A stretch of DNA of 64,000 nt from Cardiocondyla obscurior (taxonomy: Eukaryota > Arthropoda > Insecta > Hymenoptera > Formicidae): contig NC_091884.1 in assembly GCF_019399895.1 (NCBI RefSeq), positions 1,862,501-1,926,500 on the forward strand. The letters run 5' to 3'. The notes beneath the pieces were generated by a model, which saw only the letters and a program-made list of their open reading frames with translations, did no database searches and had not been told where the DNA came from. The position numbers and the translations under genes are program-made. The stretch's first letter is position 1, and the number at the start of each line of letters is the position of its first letter. Shown in pieces: positions 1 to 12,576 of this stretch.

Positions 1-2470
1 GTCAGTGCTATTATTATTATACAATAACGTTTCTGTTATAGATAGATAAACGAAGTAAATACAGAATTTTTTATTTTTTATTTTTTATTAACGCTGTCAG
101 CAATATTTGCAGTTATTTAATCCAAATTGGATTTAATACAAATAATAATTGCTACCGAGATTGATTCTGATTGCTTGAAAATCGAAAATTTCGGCGAGTT
201 TATTTAAAGTTTTTTATAAAACTGTCGCAAACAAAGTCTGATTTTCAAACAAGAAGCACAAAAATGTTGCACGAATAAATATTAGATAAATTCTGAATAT
301 ATACATTTTAAAAATTGAAAATGGTATGAAAGAGATGCAAATGTTATTTAAAAGTTGTGTAATTTATGTTTCTACATTTGCATTTTTTTATTTGTACGAA
401 GTTTAAATTGCTTTATTACATATCGTGTCGTATACAAATTGCGAGAGATGTAAATATTTTATTCGCCCGCCGCTATCACTCGTCGTGATAGCGACGTGGC
501 AAATAGCCGCGTTTGATTGAGCATTAATTATAACTCGCTCAGTTTACGTCGAGCAAAAAAAAAAAAGAGGAAAAAAAAAAATGCATAAACGGTACACGTC
601 GATGCGCGTGTATGTAATCACGGTCGTGAAGCTGTTTAATTTTTCGCTTTTCCTCATTTCTCGTACGCGGTTATCTTATTTTTCCGTATTGACGCCATAG
701 CCCTCGTTACAGTCGAGTCTAATTAACCGAACGGCTGTAATTAGTCGTTGGGTTAACGGCAAAGGAAGAACGTATTTTTCTGGACTCCGTTAATTCCCTG
801 TACATTTAATCGACACGTGATCTTGTGATTACGCGTTACGCAACTGTCGGACAAATAGGAGTATTACGCGAGAGCTACCTACCGCGAGTGTAATTCGTCC
901 GTTCGTTATAGAATATAACGTATCAGGTTGTTAATTTTCTTTGAAAAGCACAGTGTTATATAATCTGAATTGATTAATGTATATAATATTCGTTAGTCCT
1001 GCTTTCTTGTTTGTTAAAAAATTTTTTTAATTCTTGTGTTAATGTTTAATTTTTTCTTATGCAAAATCTCAATCTGAAATTTTTCTTTTACAAAATAATA
1101 AAACTAACCAATTTTTAATTAATATATTTTTCTCATGTATTAAAATAACGAACTCCATGTGAGAGTAAGCAGCGGAGGAAAAAGTTTGGTAATATTTCTA
1201 TACGACGCTTTAATTTCGCGAGTGAGGAGCACCGGCGCTTATTTCGACATCGGAACGAAAGGCGGTAGATCTTATTTAAAATTTCAATGTCCATGTTGAG
1301 GAAAATTTACGGGACGTCTATCGTTTGGGAGAAATTTTGAATTACTTCGTGGACGTCGGGTGCCAAGAAAATTTTCCACGAAAATCGAGGTGTCAACGAC
1401 ACATTTCCCCGTTACGAACTGCGCGGAATTAGCGGCGTCGCGTCAGCAATTTTCCGTTCCGTACTTTTCTCACGGCGGTACGTCCCTCATTTTCGCCACG
1501 TTCGGTGGCGTAAATTTATCGTTCGTGCAAGCACGACGCAACGCCGAGCTTCTCGCTGGCGGGCACCGACCGGGCACGACCCCGCGTTGCTCCGAAATTG
1601 TTTTTGCGCTTCGAAAAGCGTGCAGTATCACGCCCGTCGAGAGATCTAATGCGTCCTACCCGAACAACTGCAAACCGCTGCGTTGCACGTGCCAGAGCAA
1701 ACACCGAGGGACGCGCGGATATTTTTCGCGCTGCGCAACTTTCAATGAGCTGAAAGCGAATAATACATCCCCGCGTGCGCTTCGCTGAAATCCCCGCGCG
1801 TATTCCCGACGTAAATATCACATCGGAGTTTTTAATTTAACGTTTTATATCCGCGCGTCATATCAATCGATTAAATTGCATTATTATCCGTCAGCTTTAA
1901 TTTTATAAATCGCTTATACTGTCAAATATAATTTTTATATATATATTTTTTTTTTTTAATTTTTGTTTTCTATTATTGATTTTACAATATTAATCGCAGA
2001 CTATATTGCATTATTCTATATTGCAAATACAATAATGATAGCAGCCGAGGGAAAGATAACGAGAAAAAGAGGAATTGATATCAGGTCATATGTCGCTGAT
2101 TATTACGATTAGAGGGACGTTTTTAACAAGAAGCGCTATTATGAGAAATAAACAGCGCGGGAGAAAAATTTCGGTCAATTCGATAAGCATGTCAATGCCA
2201 GAGCGAAACTTGTTTCGCCGGATAAACTACGTTACACGGTATACGTTTCTACGCACATCAGTAGAGACATGAAAATCTTATTTTCTCCGTTGAGTTTCTC
2301 CGTGTTATTCACGGTGGCGGCCGACTTTTTGGTACATGATAAACGAAGTTCTCCTCGCGCGAACAAAGTTTTACGTTTCCCAGTACGCGCACCTGTACGG
2401 CAAAGGTGGGCAAGGAAGCGTCGTTAGTCGAAACGTGAAATATTAATCGGATGTTTTTTTATTCTTTCAG
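1..2470 (+). other. Non-coding; intron upstream of Dpr signal-peptide exon
   Basis: This stretch ends in a clear splice acceptor (T-rich tract, then TTCTTTCAG at 2462-2470), so its right end is intron and the first, presumably untranslated, Dpr exon lies left of the window. The sequence is AT-rich with poly(A) and poly(T) runs, apart from a CpG-rich island at about 1200-1800. That island carries opposed open frames of 142 and 101 codons with no domain I recognise and no convincing splice context, so I read them as chance frames. I see no RNA gene or mobile element here. Confidence 0.6.
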
Positions 2471-2568
2471 GAGGACTTGGAACCTCGCGAGGATGCGGGA
2501 CCGGCTCTCGTGGTACATGGTCTTCTTGATTCTGCCGACAATCCTCTTGGCCAGGTCGCTCGATAAAG
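2471..2568 (+). CDS. dpr12: Dpr-family Ig protein, exon with start codon and signal peptide
   Basis: The exon is bounded by acceptor TTCTTTCAG (ending 2470) and donor AAAG|GTGAGT (2569). Bases 2471-2492 are 5' untranslated and the ATG is at 2493; the 25 codons plus one base that follow end in phase 1. The peptide begins MRDRLSWY, followed by hydrophobic MVFLILPTILLA and then RSLDK: a typical secretory signal peptide, with cleavage probably near the A-R-S residues. A second in-frame ATG at 2517 would shorten the n-region but keep the hydrophobic core; I chose the first because it gives a complete charged n-region. The exon joins in phase to 34177. Dpr proteins are neuronal surface molecules that pair with DIP proteins in synaptic matching. 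Dpr is supported by the downstream exons; the dpr12 paralogue call is tentative. Confidence 0.75.
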
Positions 2569-5500
2569 GTGAGTGGAATAAGAGCCTTTTCTTTCCTCTT
2601 TAAGACAACCGTGCACGCTACTTTTATAACGCGCTTCTCTTATTTTAAATGTATACAAAACGACTGAAAATTTATCGCGCAAAAATAAACGTTCGTTTAT
2701 TGAATGGCTCTTGTTTGTAAAAAAAAAAAAAAAAAAAAGAGCAAGGTAACGTTGTCAACATTGTTTTTGTTTAATCATTCAAAATACGTACACTGATAAC
2801 AATCATATAAAACGTTTTTCCACGTTGCTAAAACGGTGGCTCGAGCGCGAGATATATCGACAGTTGTACCGATCTAAATAAAGTTCGTTTTATTATTCGT
2901 AAAGAAATATTAATTCCTTCACGGCGCGAGAAAGACAAGCGAGAGGATGTCGGTAATAACGATCGGAGCTTCGTAGATCAGATTTGATATAGAAGGTATA
3001 TTTTCGTCGGGTGAATGGCACAACGTAAGCAGATGCGGAGGTTGATAAATTCCTAGGCGCGTTGTATCGTTAAAAAGTGCGAGGATGGTGGCTCTTTCGG
3101 TATATTGAACGACGGGGGGGCATTACAATAGTTCGACCGCGGTTCATAAAGGCCTTTCAAATTTTCTGAAATTATGGAATGCCGCTTATATCGGACGGAG
3201 TGAATGAAGCTTTCACTTTTGATTGGCACGGAAGTCTGCGGGAATGCTCTTTCAGCCGTTCGTGATAAAGGCATCAATAATTCCAGATCACAATGCAATT
3301 ACATATAATAATTTGTAATGGACTTTCGCGTTTTTTTTTTCTTCTTCTTTCTTTTTTTTTTTTTTTTTTTAGTACTTTTATATGTGCATTTACATGTCGT
3401 GGAAAATTGGAAAAAGTCAGTAAGAAGATATTTCCTCGCGCGAGTGCAGTGCTTTTAACGTAAAAGCTCCTTAACGTTAATCGCAGATGAAATTTGAATG
3501 AGGCGCTCGAAAAGTTAACGCTTGAATTTACATTCCGCGGTACAGGTCGCATTAGGGCGCATTAAGTTCATAAAGTATTAATCATCTGAGAGAAGCGATA
3601 TCGTGAGCAATCTTCTGATAATTACTTCCTCACCAATTATTCTAAGATAGAGTGCAAATTATGCTTATTATTTCATACCGCCTTTTCATTTACCTTTTTT
3701 TCTTTTTCTTCTTTAGTTTTTAATACCAATCGTTTAACGCTCACGTGATTATTCTAATTTAAGGGTGTTCATTGATTCAACGAAAGCTACGAAATTCTTC
3801 TACGTAATCTCTGAAAAGTATTACATCGGTAAGGTTGCGAGAAATATTTTCTAAAGCCGCTTGGCGTGGTTGCTTTTAAAAATATGTATATTAGAATAAT
3901 AATAAGACGCACTGAATAAATGTTGGTGCTAGGTAGATAATTCTTTTCGCGTGATGAATGCGACGACACGCGAAAAAGGAGCCGGCAGGAAATAAGGTAT
4001 TCCAGGTAAAGATGTGCCGGCATGTATGTATAACGTCGGGCATAACGTCGCGGATAATCCCGGAAAACAGTTGCAGATAGAGGAGCGAAACAGAAAACCC
4101 GCAGCTAAAAATTTTATTCTCTCCCGTTTACTTCTCTAAGAAAAATACCTTGCCGCGCGGTCGTAGGCGGATATATATTCGTCTTGAGAGAAATCCTTTT
4201 TAGCGCGCGAAATCATCTTGCCAGTTTACCGGTTTGCGCATAAGCCCGTGTGCACATCAAACATCGAATTTCCAAGCGAAACGGAGAAGCAAAAGTACGA
4301 AAATGAAAATATCATGTATACAGAAAAAAAAAAAAAAAGAAGAAAAAAAAACGAAAGTAAGTCGCGAAGCAACACTCTCTTAAAATGTTAAATATTCATA
4401 GTTTGCCATATTTTTAACTTTTAAAAAAAAAAAACTAAAACTCAGAAAATTAAAACAGACTTGAAAAAAGAAACTACTTCGAGCGGCAAACTGTACTTGA
4501 TTCGATTACGTTACCTTCTTCAGACTTCACATTGTTATCTCTTTAAAAACTAATCAGACGTCTATAAACGATATCGTCGCGTGACGCGCTCGCTTGAACG
4601 AGATCTGGTATTTCGTTAGCAGATAAGATTACTTTTCATCGATAAAGAAACGTGGGACGGAGGTGAGAAACGCGGATGTACATGTGCGTCGAGAGCTTTT
4701 AACGGACACCTGTTATACGCGAACGCGCCGAGTGTCTCTAATTAAAATTCTCGGCGTTACTCAGTGAGTCTTCAAGTGCAACGAGAATCGCTCGTTCATT
4801 CTGAACCCATGCGTGCGCGCTGTGTACACACGTACGAGCATCGTGCGAGTCATTAGCGGTTAGAGAAAAAGGAAAACCCCGAAGCGCGAAAGAAAGCCTG
4901 GACGGCGGAAATATGGAAACGTGCGGAAGATGCGGTACGTGCGCAAAAATAGCGTCAAGCATTTTCCAGTCTGCTGCTCGTTAAGGTGCGGGCGTGCGGC
5001 GTCTAAAGTGAGGATTTTCATCAATGCGCCGCATTTAAGCCGCGTCAGAAAAAGGAAAAGTGAATGCGGTCTCGCTTGGTCAGCGGCGAGAAAAGAAACG
5101 TTGTAGGGATGCGATACAAAAGAAAAAGAAAGTGGAGGGAAAAATAAAAAAAGAAAAAGAGCGCGACGGTAATGGCAAGGGAAGCAAATACGCTTGAACA
5201 ACGTTATTAAAAAATGAGTTTTTTAGTTGGTCGACTAATAAAGGAACGAAGCGTAGGAGGCAGAGGATTCTTGAAAATGACGAACGGGATATTTTAGTAA
5301 GTGGGAAAACGTATGTATTGGACAACTCCACATGCATGTCACATCGCTACAAAAGCGACGGAGTGAAATAAATTTTTAAGGGATTTCTAGTTTTCCTGTT
5401 TCTTTGTTTAGACGGTTCGTGTGCGAAATATTTTATTAATGTATATTGTTATTACTTTTTCATAGCATTCGCGTAGAAAAAAAAGCGAGATTTAAATAAA

Positions 5501-6649
5501 AAAAAAATTTTTTTACTATTTTAAAATGCTGCGGTAGTACAGTTACTTTTTTTTTCTGCAAAAAAAAGAAAAAAAATGAAACAAGTAACTCTGTATTTGT
5601 AACGAATTATTAAACATCACGCTAATCATCACTTTCTCGTCTAAGCGTGACATAATTTTGAAAATGTTACATTAATTAAACAGCAGACGAATGCAAAAGC
5701 CATTACACCGCAAGACATAACAGCAAACTAATGAAGCTAATGAAAAATTTCGTGCCGCCCGAAGCGTAATATTTTTTGTTAAATAAGGTAAATTAAATAA
5801 CATTGCATTCTCGTAAATTTTCGACACGATTTCCGTGGCGAACGAGGTGACCGAAAAATATTAATTGCGATTCGATCGTCATTATTATTATTAACGCAAC
5901 AAACGTAACAATTCGTGTACAAAAAAAAAAAAAAGATATTCAAAGAAAAACGCATTCCGTAATGTGCGACAGTAATAATTATATGCGCGTCCTAATCGTG
6001 TTCGTAATCATGCACATGCGTGTCTGCATTCTTCACTGAAATCCATGAAATTGTTTCCATACCTTGAGCGTAGGCATGCGTAATCGTCAACGCGAAACGC
6101 GCGGTATGTAGATACAGCGGAAACTTGGAATTAGAAAAGGATGTACGTCTTCGCTGCTGTTTACCGGGCTTGGCATATAATTCCCTTTTTCCGGCTAACA
6201 ATAAGATGGGAATCTTGAATTTTGAGCAAATTATTTACAACGCTTTTCTTTTTCATTGTATTCCCCGTCGTTTGTTCCGTTGAATAATTTACGCGAAGAA
6301 AATTTTTAATGAACGCAAAACTCCTGGACGTATTATTCTTTTTTTTTTTCCGCCAACAGAAACCAAAGGAATAAAAATATAATAACGGATGAACGTGAAA
6401 GTCTTGGATTTCCCTTCGCAGAGTGATTTATTTCCGTTCCGAGTGAATCTTTAATTCCGGTTAATGATATTCTTTTTTATTTTAATTAATTGGCGTTACG
6501 TGTTAATCAGCTGTTTATTCTTGTCGCTTTTTTGCGACGTCGAGATTATTTTTTTCGGGACTTGATCGAAGAAGAGTATTTTGACGGCGAAGATTTCGGA
6601 GCTCGAACGCGATGATTGAGCTCGGAATAGCGAATAAACACTCGAGCGT
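2569..6649 (+). other. Dpr intron 1, first part
   Basis: Intronic sequence after the signal-peptide donor. It holds A/T homopolymers (an A run at about 2719-2738, a T-rich run at 3330-3371, mixed A/T near 4323-4350 and 5480-5580) and an A/G-rich patch at 5117-5165. Open frames between 4738 and 5337 on both strands are low-complexity or purine-biased. None has domain content or paired splice sites that I would call an exon. Confidence 0.6.
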
Positions 6650-7743
6650 TGCAGGTTTTTTGCTTTAGAAAAGAGAAGCTTCGGACACTCTCTCTCTGCG
6701 AACGCATAAAAAAAATGTAAACAGACTAACTCGGCGCCGAGCTCGGCGATTCCGAGAAATCCGTGCGAAAAGGACAGCGAGCAAACGACGGTCGACGCTA
6801 TCTACCGTCTCGCTCTTTTTACTCGGTTCTCTCTTTCTCTCCAAGGGCCGAAATCTCCAACGGCCATCTTAGTCTAGTCGCGGAGCACCGGTCGCGAGGA
6901 CGTATTGATAATCGCTCCGCGATTTCGCGTATTCTTTTTCGCGGATAGGACATTGTCGCGTGCGAATTAGTGCCGACGACGTCGGCCCGGAAGCGGGCGA
7001 TCATTTTATATACTCGGCTGCCATTCCACTCGCCGTTTTACCTCGTTTTGGACTCCCGAAAAATTGCCTCGGAACGACAAGGTTATGGAGCCAGCGGAGC
7101 GCGCGAAACGTCCGGCCTGAAGATCGTCGCGCGTCCAGCGGTACCAACTCGCTTCACCCGCCATCTCCTACAACGACGTTCAGCGGGTTCCGGCGACCGC
7201 CATTGTCGGAGCGCGGGATCCGCACCTCGCCCGTCTTCTTCGTCGCGGCCGTGGTTCTCAACCTGCTTCGCTTTATACCGCGGCCCGTCTCATTCGCCGC
7301 TTGTTCGCAACTTTTTGGCATCATTCGTTCCAGTTTCGTGTTTCGATCTTTGAGGACGACTCGACGAAGACCCGGAGGACGTGAGCAACGCAAGGAATAT
7401 CGAGACTGCTAATTTAGACAATGATCGCTCGTCGCGCTTCTTAATTTAAATCGTAAATAATCGCCGCGATAAATTACCGTCGTTCTATCGGTCGTTCGTA
7501 TCTCGAGTGATTGTGTCGGCGATAGTGTCAGTGATTGTGATTTAAATAAAAAAAGCAGAGCAGTGTAATATAGTGCGTGGTGATTTGACGTGCTACGACA
7601 CGTAAGGATTACCCAGGACGCTGCCACGGAAGGACTAAAGGAACAACGGAAGGACGGAAAGAAGGAAGGAAGGAAGGATGGATGGAAGGACGAAAAATAA
7701 GATAACATAACCTGTAATCCACCCTAACCTGAAGACAACAAAT
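6650..7743 (+). promoter_or_regulatory. CpG-rich block ending in a strong donor; candidate alternative first exon
   Basis: GC and CpG content rise sharply here relative to the flanking intron. The right part reads like an insect 5' untranslated leader (repeated AGTGATTGTG-type words at about 7506-7540, then a GGAA-repeat patch at 7647-7690) and ends CAACAAAT|GTAAGT, a strong donor at 7744. Splicing to the Dpr exon at 34177 would not create a start codon at the junction. The exon would therefore have to join another exon, use an internal ATG, or belong to a different + strand transcript. Frames of 150 and 127 codons across 6960-7412 overlap each other and have no recognisable domain. The call is inference from composition and one splice site. 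Confidence 0.3.
7647..7690 (+). repeat. GGAA/GGAT-type tetranucleotide repeat
   Basis: Imperfect tandem tetranucleotides (GGAA, then GGAT and GGAA units) just upstream of the strong donor at 7744. It lies inside the candidate leader and would be transcribed from the + strand if that leader is real. Confidence 0.8.
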
Positions 7744-10700
7744 GTAAGTGAACCGGCAAACACGCCGTCCACCGTGCATCACCCAATTATAATTATTATA
7801 AAGATATCATTATAATTAATTGATGTTTCAATGTAACGACACGCGCGAGTTGAAAAATCTTTAGAAAAACAACGCTCGCATAGTTTCTTTCAGCAAGAAA
7901 TAAAAGCCACGTGAAATTGCAATCGGAATTGTGTTGGAGAAAAAGTTTTATATCGATCGGACTATGTTACGATCGTTTTTAATTAGAAACGCCCACTTTT
8001 GCGATGCAGTTTTTTCTTGCGCTACTCAACGACTCTATAAAGGTTGTCGCGGGTTTTCTTTTTTTTTATTTTTTCTTTTTTTCGAAACTGGGTATAACTA
8101 AGAAAAGACGAGAGAGAGAGAGAGAGAGAAGGTTAAGAGAAGGAATAAGTAATGGTCGCGCGATAATCAGTAGCGCGAGAAACGTGTACGCGCTCGTAGG
8201 CTTGTAGACATGCAACTCCTGCCGCAATAAAAAGGATTTTTCGTGCGTGCAGCCCGCCGTCCACTAGGCGAAAAGGAAGTATTATTCAGACCTACGTGAT
8301 GGCAGTTTAAAAAAGACACGCGATAAGAGCGGGCTTGGCTCCTTTGTATACCGGTGATTACGATAGAAAAGTATTTTCCACCGTCTACGATGAAAGTCTC
8401 GTTTTCTGACGAGTATTGTATCACTCGGGTACTGTAATTTGAGAGAGCGCGTTTGTCACGCGAATAAGAACGTAATTATAATTTTAGAACGGCTGATTTT
8501 AGAACGGCGTTAAATTTAGACGTCTTTTAACGTTTTATTCTAAATTTGGAATTGGTGATTTTTTTTTTAATTTTATTTTATTCTTTTTTTTTAATTTTTT
8601 TTTTCTTTCTTCTAGTATGAAGAAAATGAAATTTAATGAATGGTAAAATAATTATTAATTTTCGAAATTATTTGATGTAACACCCGCAATTAAGAGTTTC
8701 AATTATCTCTTTAATGGAAGTAATAAGGGGGCAATTTCTTTTAATAGGGTGAAACCAATAAAAAGGGTAAAATATTTCCCACCCAAGAGTAATACAGGCA
8801 AGCATTGTCTCTTGATAGCTTAATCGCGTGGAATCGGCATACCGCTTTAAAGAGCTTTTCCCGCTTTGAAATTGAAATCGCGCCAAGCGCATTTAGGTGG
8901 CTTTCCTGGAATCGTTACGCCGGCATCCATATTTAGGTATCGGAAATTCTATAAAAGGCGATGCGAGAAGTTAATTCGGGTCTATCTCGCACTCGATATT
9001 TAACATAAAAACTGAAACTTACGCACTCTTAAAATATCAACTCATTATCGTCGTAAATTCACGATCTACGGTAGAATTAAAGTAAGGGACCCGCAAAATT
9101 CAACCCAAAATTTCTATTCCCAATTTAAATTCTAGATTGTTACCAACGTGGATAATTAAAGACAATAATTTATTACATTATGTGTTTAATTATTAATTTT
9201 GAAATTTAATTTCTACGAAAAATGATTAATTCGACGTAACATTCAATATGCTTTTACTGTCATATAATTATAGTCACATAAATTATATATGAAAAAGTAA
9301 TATCGCTAACGTTGCAATATTAATTCGTCATTTTGCGCATATATTTCAATTACTTATCGCGTTCGATGCTTGAATTATTATAGTCGTTATAACTGTAGCA
9401 ATGTTAGAGGATAAAAGATTCAGTATGCTTTTCTACATTGTTAAGATAAGTTAATCCAGCGTGTAACAAGAAAAAAAAATATGTACTCGGATCAGTGCTG
9501 CTTATGCAAGATCTATTTAGTTCATCGTGATATTTCACAAAGATTTCTGCAATAACGAGAATTCTTTCGATTATCCTCGATATTCTTACTTTACCTTTTT
9601 TTTTTTTCCTCTTTTCGCGCTTAAAGTCATAAATAATATTTTTTATTCTTGATAATGTATCTCCGAGAAAATAATGATTTCTTTTAAATCATAACGTCAA
9701 AATTAATTTACAAAGTGTGCGAAATTATTTAGTTCAATTTCTTTTTTTTTTTTTTTTCTACGTTACTTCGTAAATGCTGATATTTATTAAAGAAAAACTA
9801 CAACAATTATCGTATAATTTTTTTTTTTTTACTGTAATATTAATAACTCGCGCTTTACTCAAATCATCTGTCTCCTCTTTTCACAAAAGCTAGAGTTTTT
9901 TTCGTTGTCAACGAGTTCTTTTCGTCCACTCGAGTTAACCGATTATTCCTACGAATGACAAATTACGTCACTTATCTATCTCATTATTCAAACGCGCTAT
10001 TATCCCGAGTACAAACTTTTGGTGCCTAAGAGGTTCTTGTATCGCGGTCTGGTCGTCTGCCTGTGAAAAGCCACCGGCGGTGCATTGTCGACTCTTAAAC
10101 GATCTCATCCGACGTGAACAACCGCCAGACAGTTTGGTGGTACAATTATCTCCGCAAAAATATAACGAAAGTTATCGCATCCGTCGCGCTCGCTAAAAGT
10201 ATCCCCCCCCCCCTCCAAAGTGCGGCCATCGTTCTCCCGGCTTTCCTAAAAACTGCGATCTCGATTTATCTGGTTCCAGACTCCTTAAATTCTACGTTAT
10301 TTTCGGTCCCCGGTTTTAGAATTCGCAGTGCCTCGAATGGTCGGGTTTTCTCGAATCTTGGCTGACTCGTAGAAAAGACCCTTCTGAATTATAAATTTAC
10401 TAACTCTTTTCGGATGTTCTTAATTTCAATTTTTACCGAAACTTTAGGTGTTTTTAAATATTCATATCCCCCCCGATTCGTGCGCTTTCCGACGAGTATT
10501 TTCGACGCTCTTGTTATTTTAAAACCAGCAATTACGTATTTTGCCTGTCGTTGATTTCATGCCTTTACGCGCACGGATAGTTTTAGCGTTTACGTTGCGC
10601 GTGGCCCCGAAAAGGGGTTTACTTTTTCGGATTAAAAAATTTATTTTCGAGCGCGAGTTTATACGCGGGGTAGTCGAGTTTAAACATTACAGGATTAGAC

Positions 10701-12237
10701 GAGTTACCGAATTATGAAAGAGCTTTATCGTTCGGAGCGAGAGATTAAAGCGAGCGGGATGAAGCATAGCTTAACAGTCGATCGTTGTTTGGAGATAAAA
10801 TATTACTCTTGATAAATTTTTTTTTCTTTTTTTTTTTCACCGTATGCATTACATACTCTCACGCGAGACCATTTATTTTTACACCGGGAGCGTCTAATCT
10901 TTTTCTCACACGCGAAAAATTATTATCGCCCCAGAAGATTACCAAGTTATTAGCAAATAAACTAGCTCATTATACGTTAATATTTTTACAGCCGGCGATA
11001 AAATACATTGCAACACTCTTTAAAGTTCGCGTTAACTTCTTGCACGCGCGCGATATCCGGTAAACAGCTATCGATTATTTTAATCAGAGACGCGGTTCCG
11101 TAATCGTCCCGCGATATCGTCCGGCGCGAAAAATGATTTTCGGCGATCGAGCCTGCATCTCGTCCGCGGAGAGAATCGAGTTTTTTTTCCCCGAGTATGA
11201 GAGGCATTTTCCCGCGAGATCACGAAATCTTCCGCGTTGTCGAAGACGCCGGTTTTTATCGCGGCGAAAATGCGGACAAAACTGAATTCGAGGGCGCGAT
11301 GCACTTCTTCCGTCTCGTAACTCTTCCCTCCGCGCGGGTACATCTGACCCATCCTGAATAAACTACCCGTCTTACCCATCTTCTTTCTCGGCGACACACG
11401 CGCATACAACGCGCGCGTAATTTATGCGGGGCTGTCAAATCCGGAAATGACGTCTTACACGCCCAGCTCCCTCCCCCGTTCGGTGTCGGAGCGAAGAAGA
11501 GCGGCGGAAGGTTACGCGAGAAAGGACGGGCGGGATGGCTAAAAAGCGTACGGCTTTCGCACTTCGATATTCGCGTCGGTGAATGAGAAAACGTGTCCTC
11601 CACTCTGTTTAGCTTAAACAACTCGCCGAACAAGTGCCTCGCTATAAAAGCGGTTGCTATCAGTGTTAAGCGATCTAAAAGCAAGATAAATTTAGCACTT
11701 GAGTCTCAACGGCGTTGACTAAAGTTGGAAAAATCGTATCTCCGCTCTCGTTTTTTCTTTCTTTTTTTTAGTATCATTTTATGTTTGAATTTTTTTTTTC
11801 TTTTTTTTTTAAACGCGTCTTTCGCATAAATGCGTTAAATAAATTTTGGTTTTTTGTTTTTTTATACGTGGGTTGAAGTATATATATTTTATATATATTT
11901 TTTAGAATTGTTTCGCGGCTTAAAAATATCTATTATGCCCTCGCAAATAATAATCACGAGTTATGAAAATTCTCAGGTCACGAATCTACCTTCGAAAGAT
12001 CGTAACATATTGACATACCCTCCTTGCCTCGGTAATCTCGGGAAATCGCAATTTATGCTTTCCGAAAGCGCGCGACGAACATCGGTAGTAGTGTTAGTCT
12101 ACAGTCCTACAGCGACATATTACAGTTTCTAATATCGCCACCGTTTTGGGTTTGGGCCGCGTCTCACATCCACGAACTAATTCCGCTTCGACAGTGGACT
12201 GTGAAAGTCAAGAATATTCCGACTATTAAAACACGGC
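7744..12237 (+). other. Dpr intron 1, second part
   Basis: AT-rich intron with many T runs (8060-8090, 8560-8610, 9595-9610, 9742-9757, 9821-9830) and a GA microsatellite at 8110-8129. A 15-bp direct duplication (ATTTTAGAACGGC core) occupies 8481-8510, and a C run sits at 10203-10212. A CpG-rich patch at about 11080-11560 has overlapping minus-strand frames of 109 and 142 codons that I do not recognise and treat as chance. No supported exon. Confidence 0.6.
8110..8129. repeat. (GA)n microsatellite
   Basis: Uninterrupted GA dinucleotides within intron 1; a simple sequence repeat. Confidence 0.9.
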
Positions 12238-12373
12238 GTGCGGATCGATGCAAAAAGGAAGCCTAGTGTTCACCGTTACGAGAAGTATCGCGTGTGTTCT
12301 CGGGAGGCTTTAAATTTTCTGCGAATACAAAACTTTTCCCTTTTTTTTTCCCCCTCTTTTTTTTTTTTTCAAG

Positions 12374-12576
12374 TAACATCAATTCGAATTCCACGGAAGC
12401 TTCCGCCGCGTGAAATTCATCGTGAAATTTATCACGAAGCAGTTTTCGTGCAGAAGCCCCTCGCGCAGAACAAATTTCTTCCCGTTGCTTACGTATCCGC
12501 GAACTACTTGGCAGGTTTACGAGACCGAGATCGACTTCGAATCGCCGAAAAACGGAAACGATGTATACGGCGGTAC
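12374..12576 (+). other. Possible cryptic or alternative exon in Dpr intron 1
   Basis: A long pyrimidine tract (12340-12370) ends in TTTCAAG at 12373, and a good donor GGTAC|GTAAGA follows at 12577. The 203-nt segment between them is open in the frame continuing from the Dpr signal-peptide exon (phase 1), giving about 68 residues rich in Arg, Lys and aromatics with no family I recognise. Its exit phase (0) does not match the phase-1 Dpr exon at 34177, so including it would shift the reading frame there. It is either a chance pair of splice-like sites or a regulatory (poison) exon. The following 350 bases are CpG-rich without further support. Confidence 0.2.

Noticed and set aside
1168..1180. 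GCAGCGGAG, a match to the shared core of the antisense exons, also seen at about 30842
   Set aside because: No flanking acceptor or donor at either place; a 9-mer is expected by chance at this scale.
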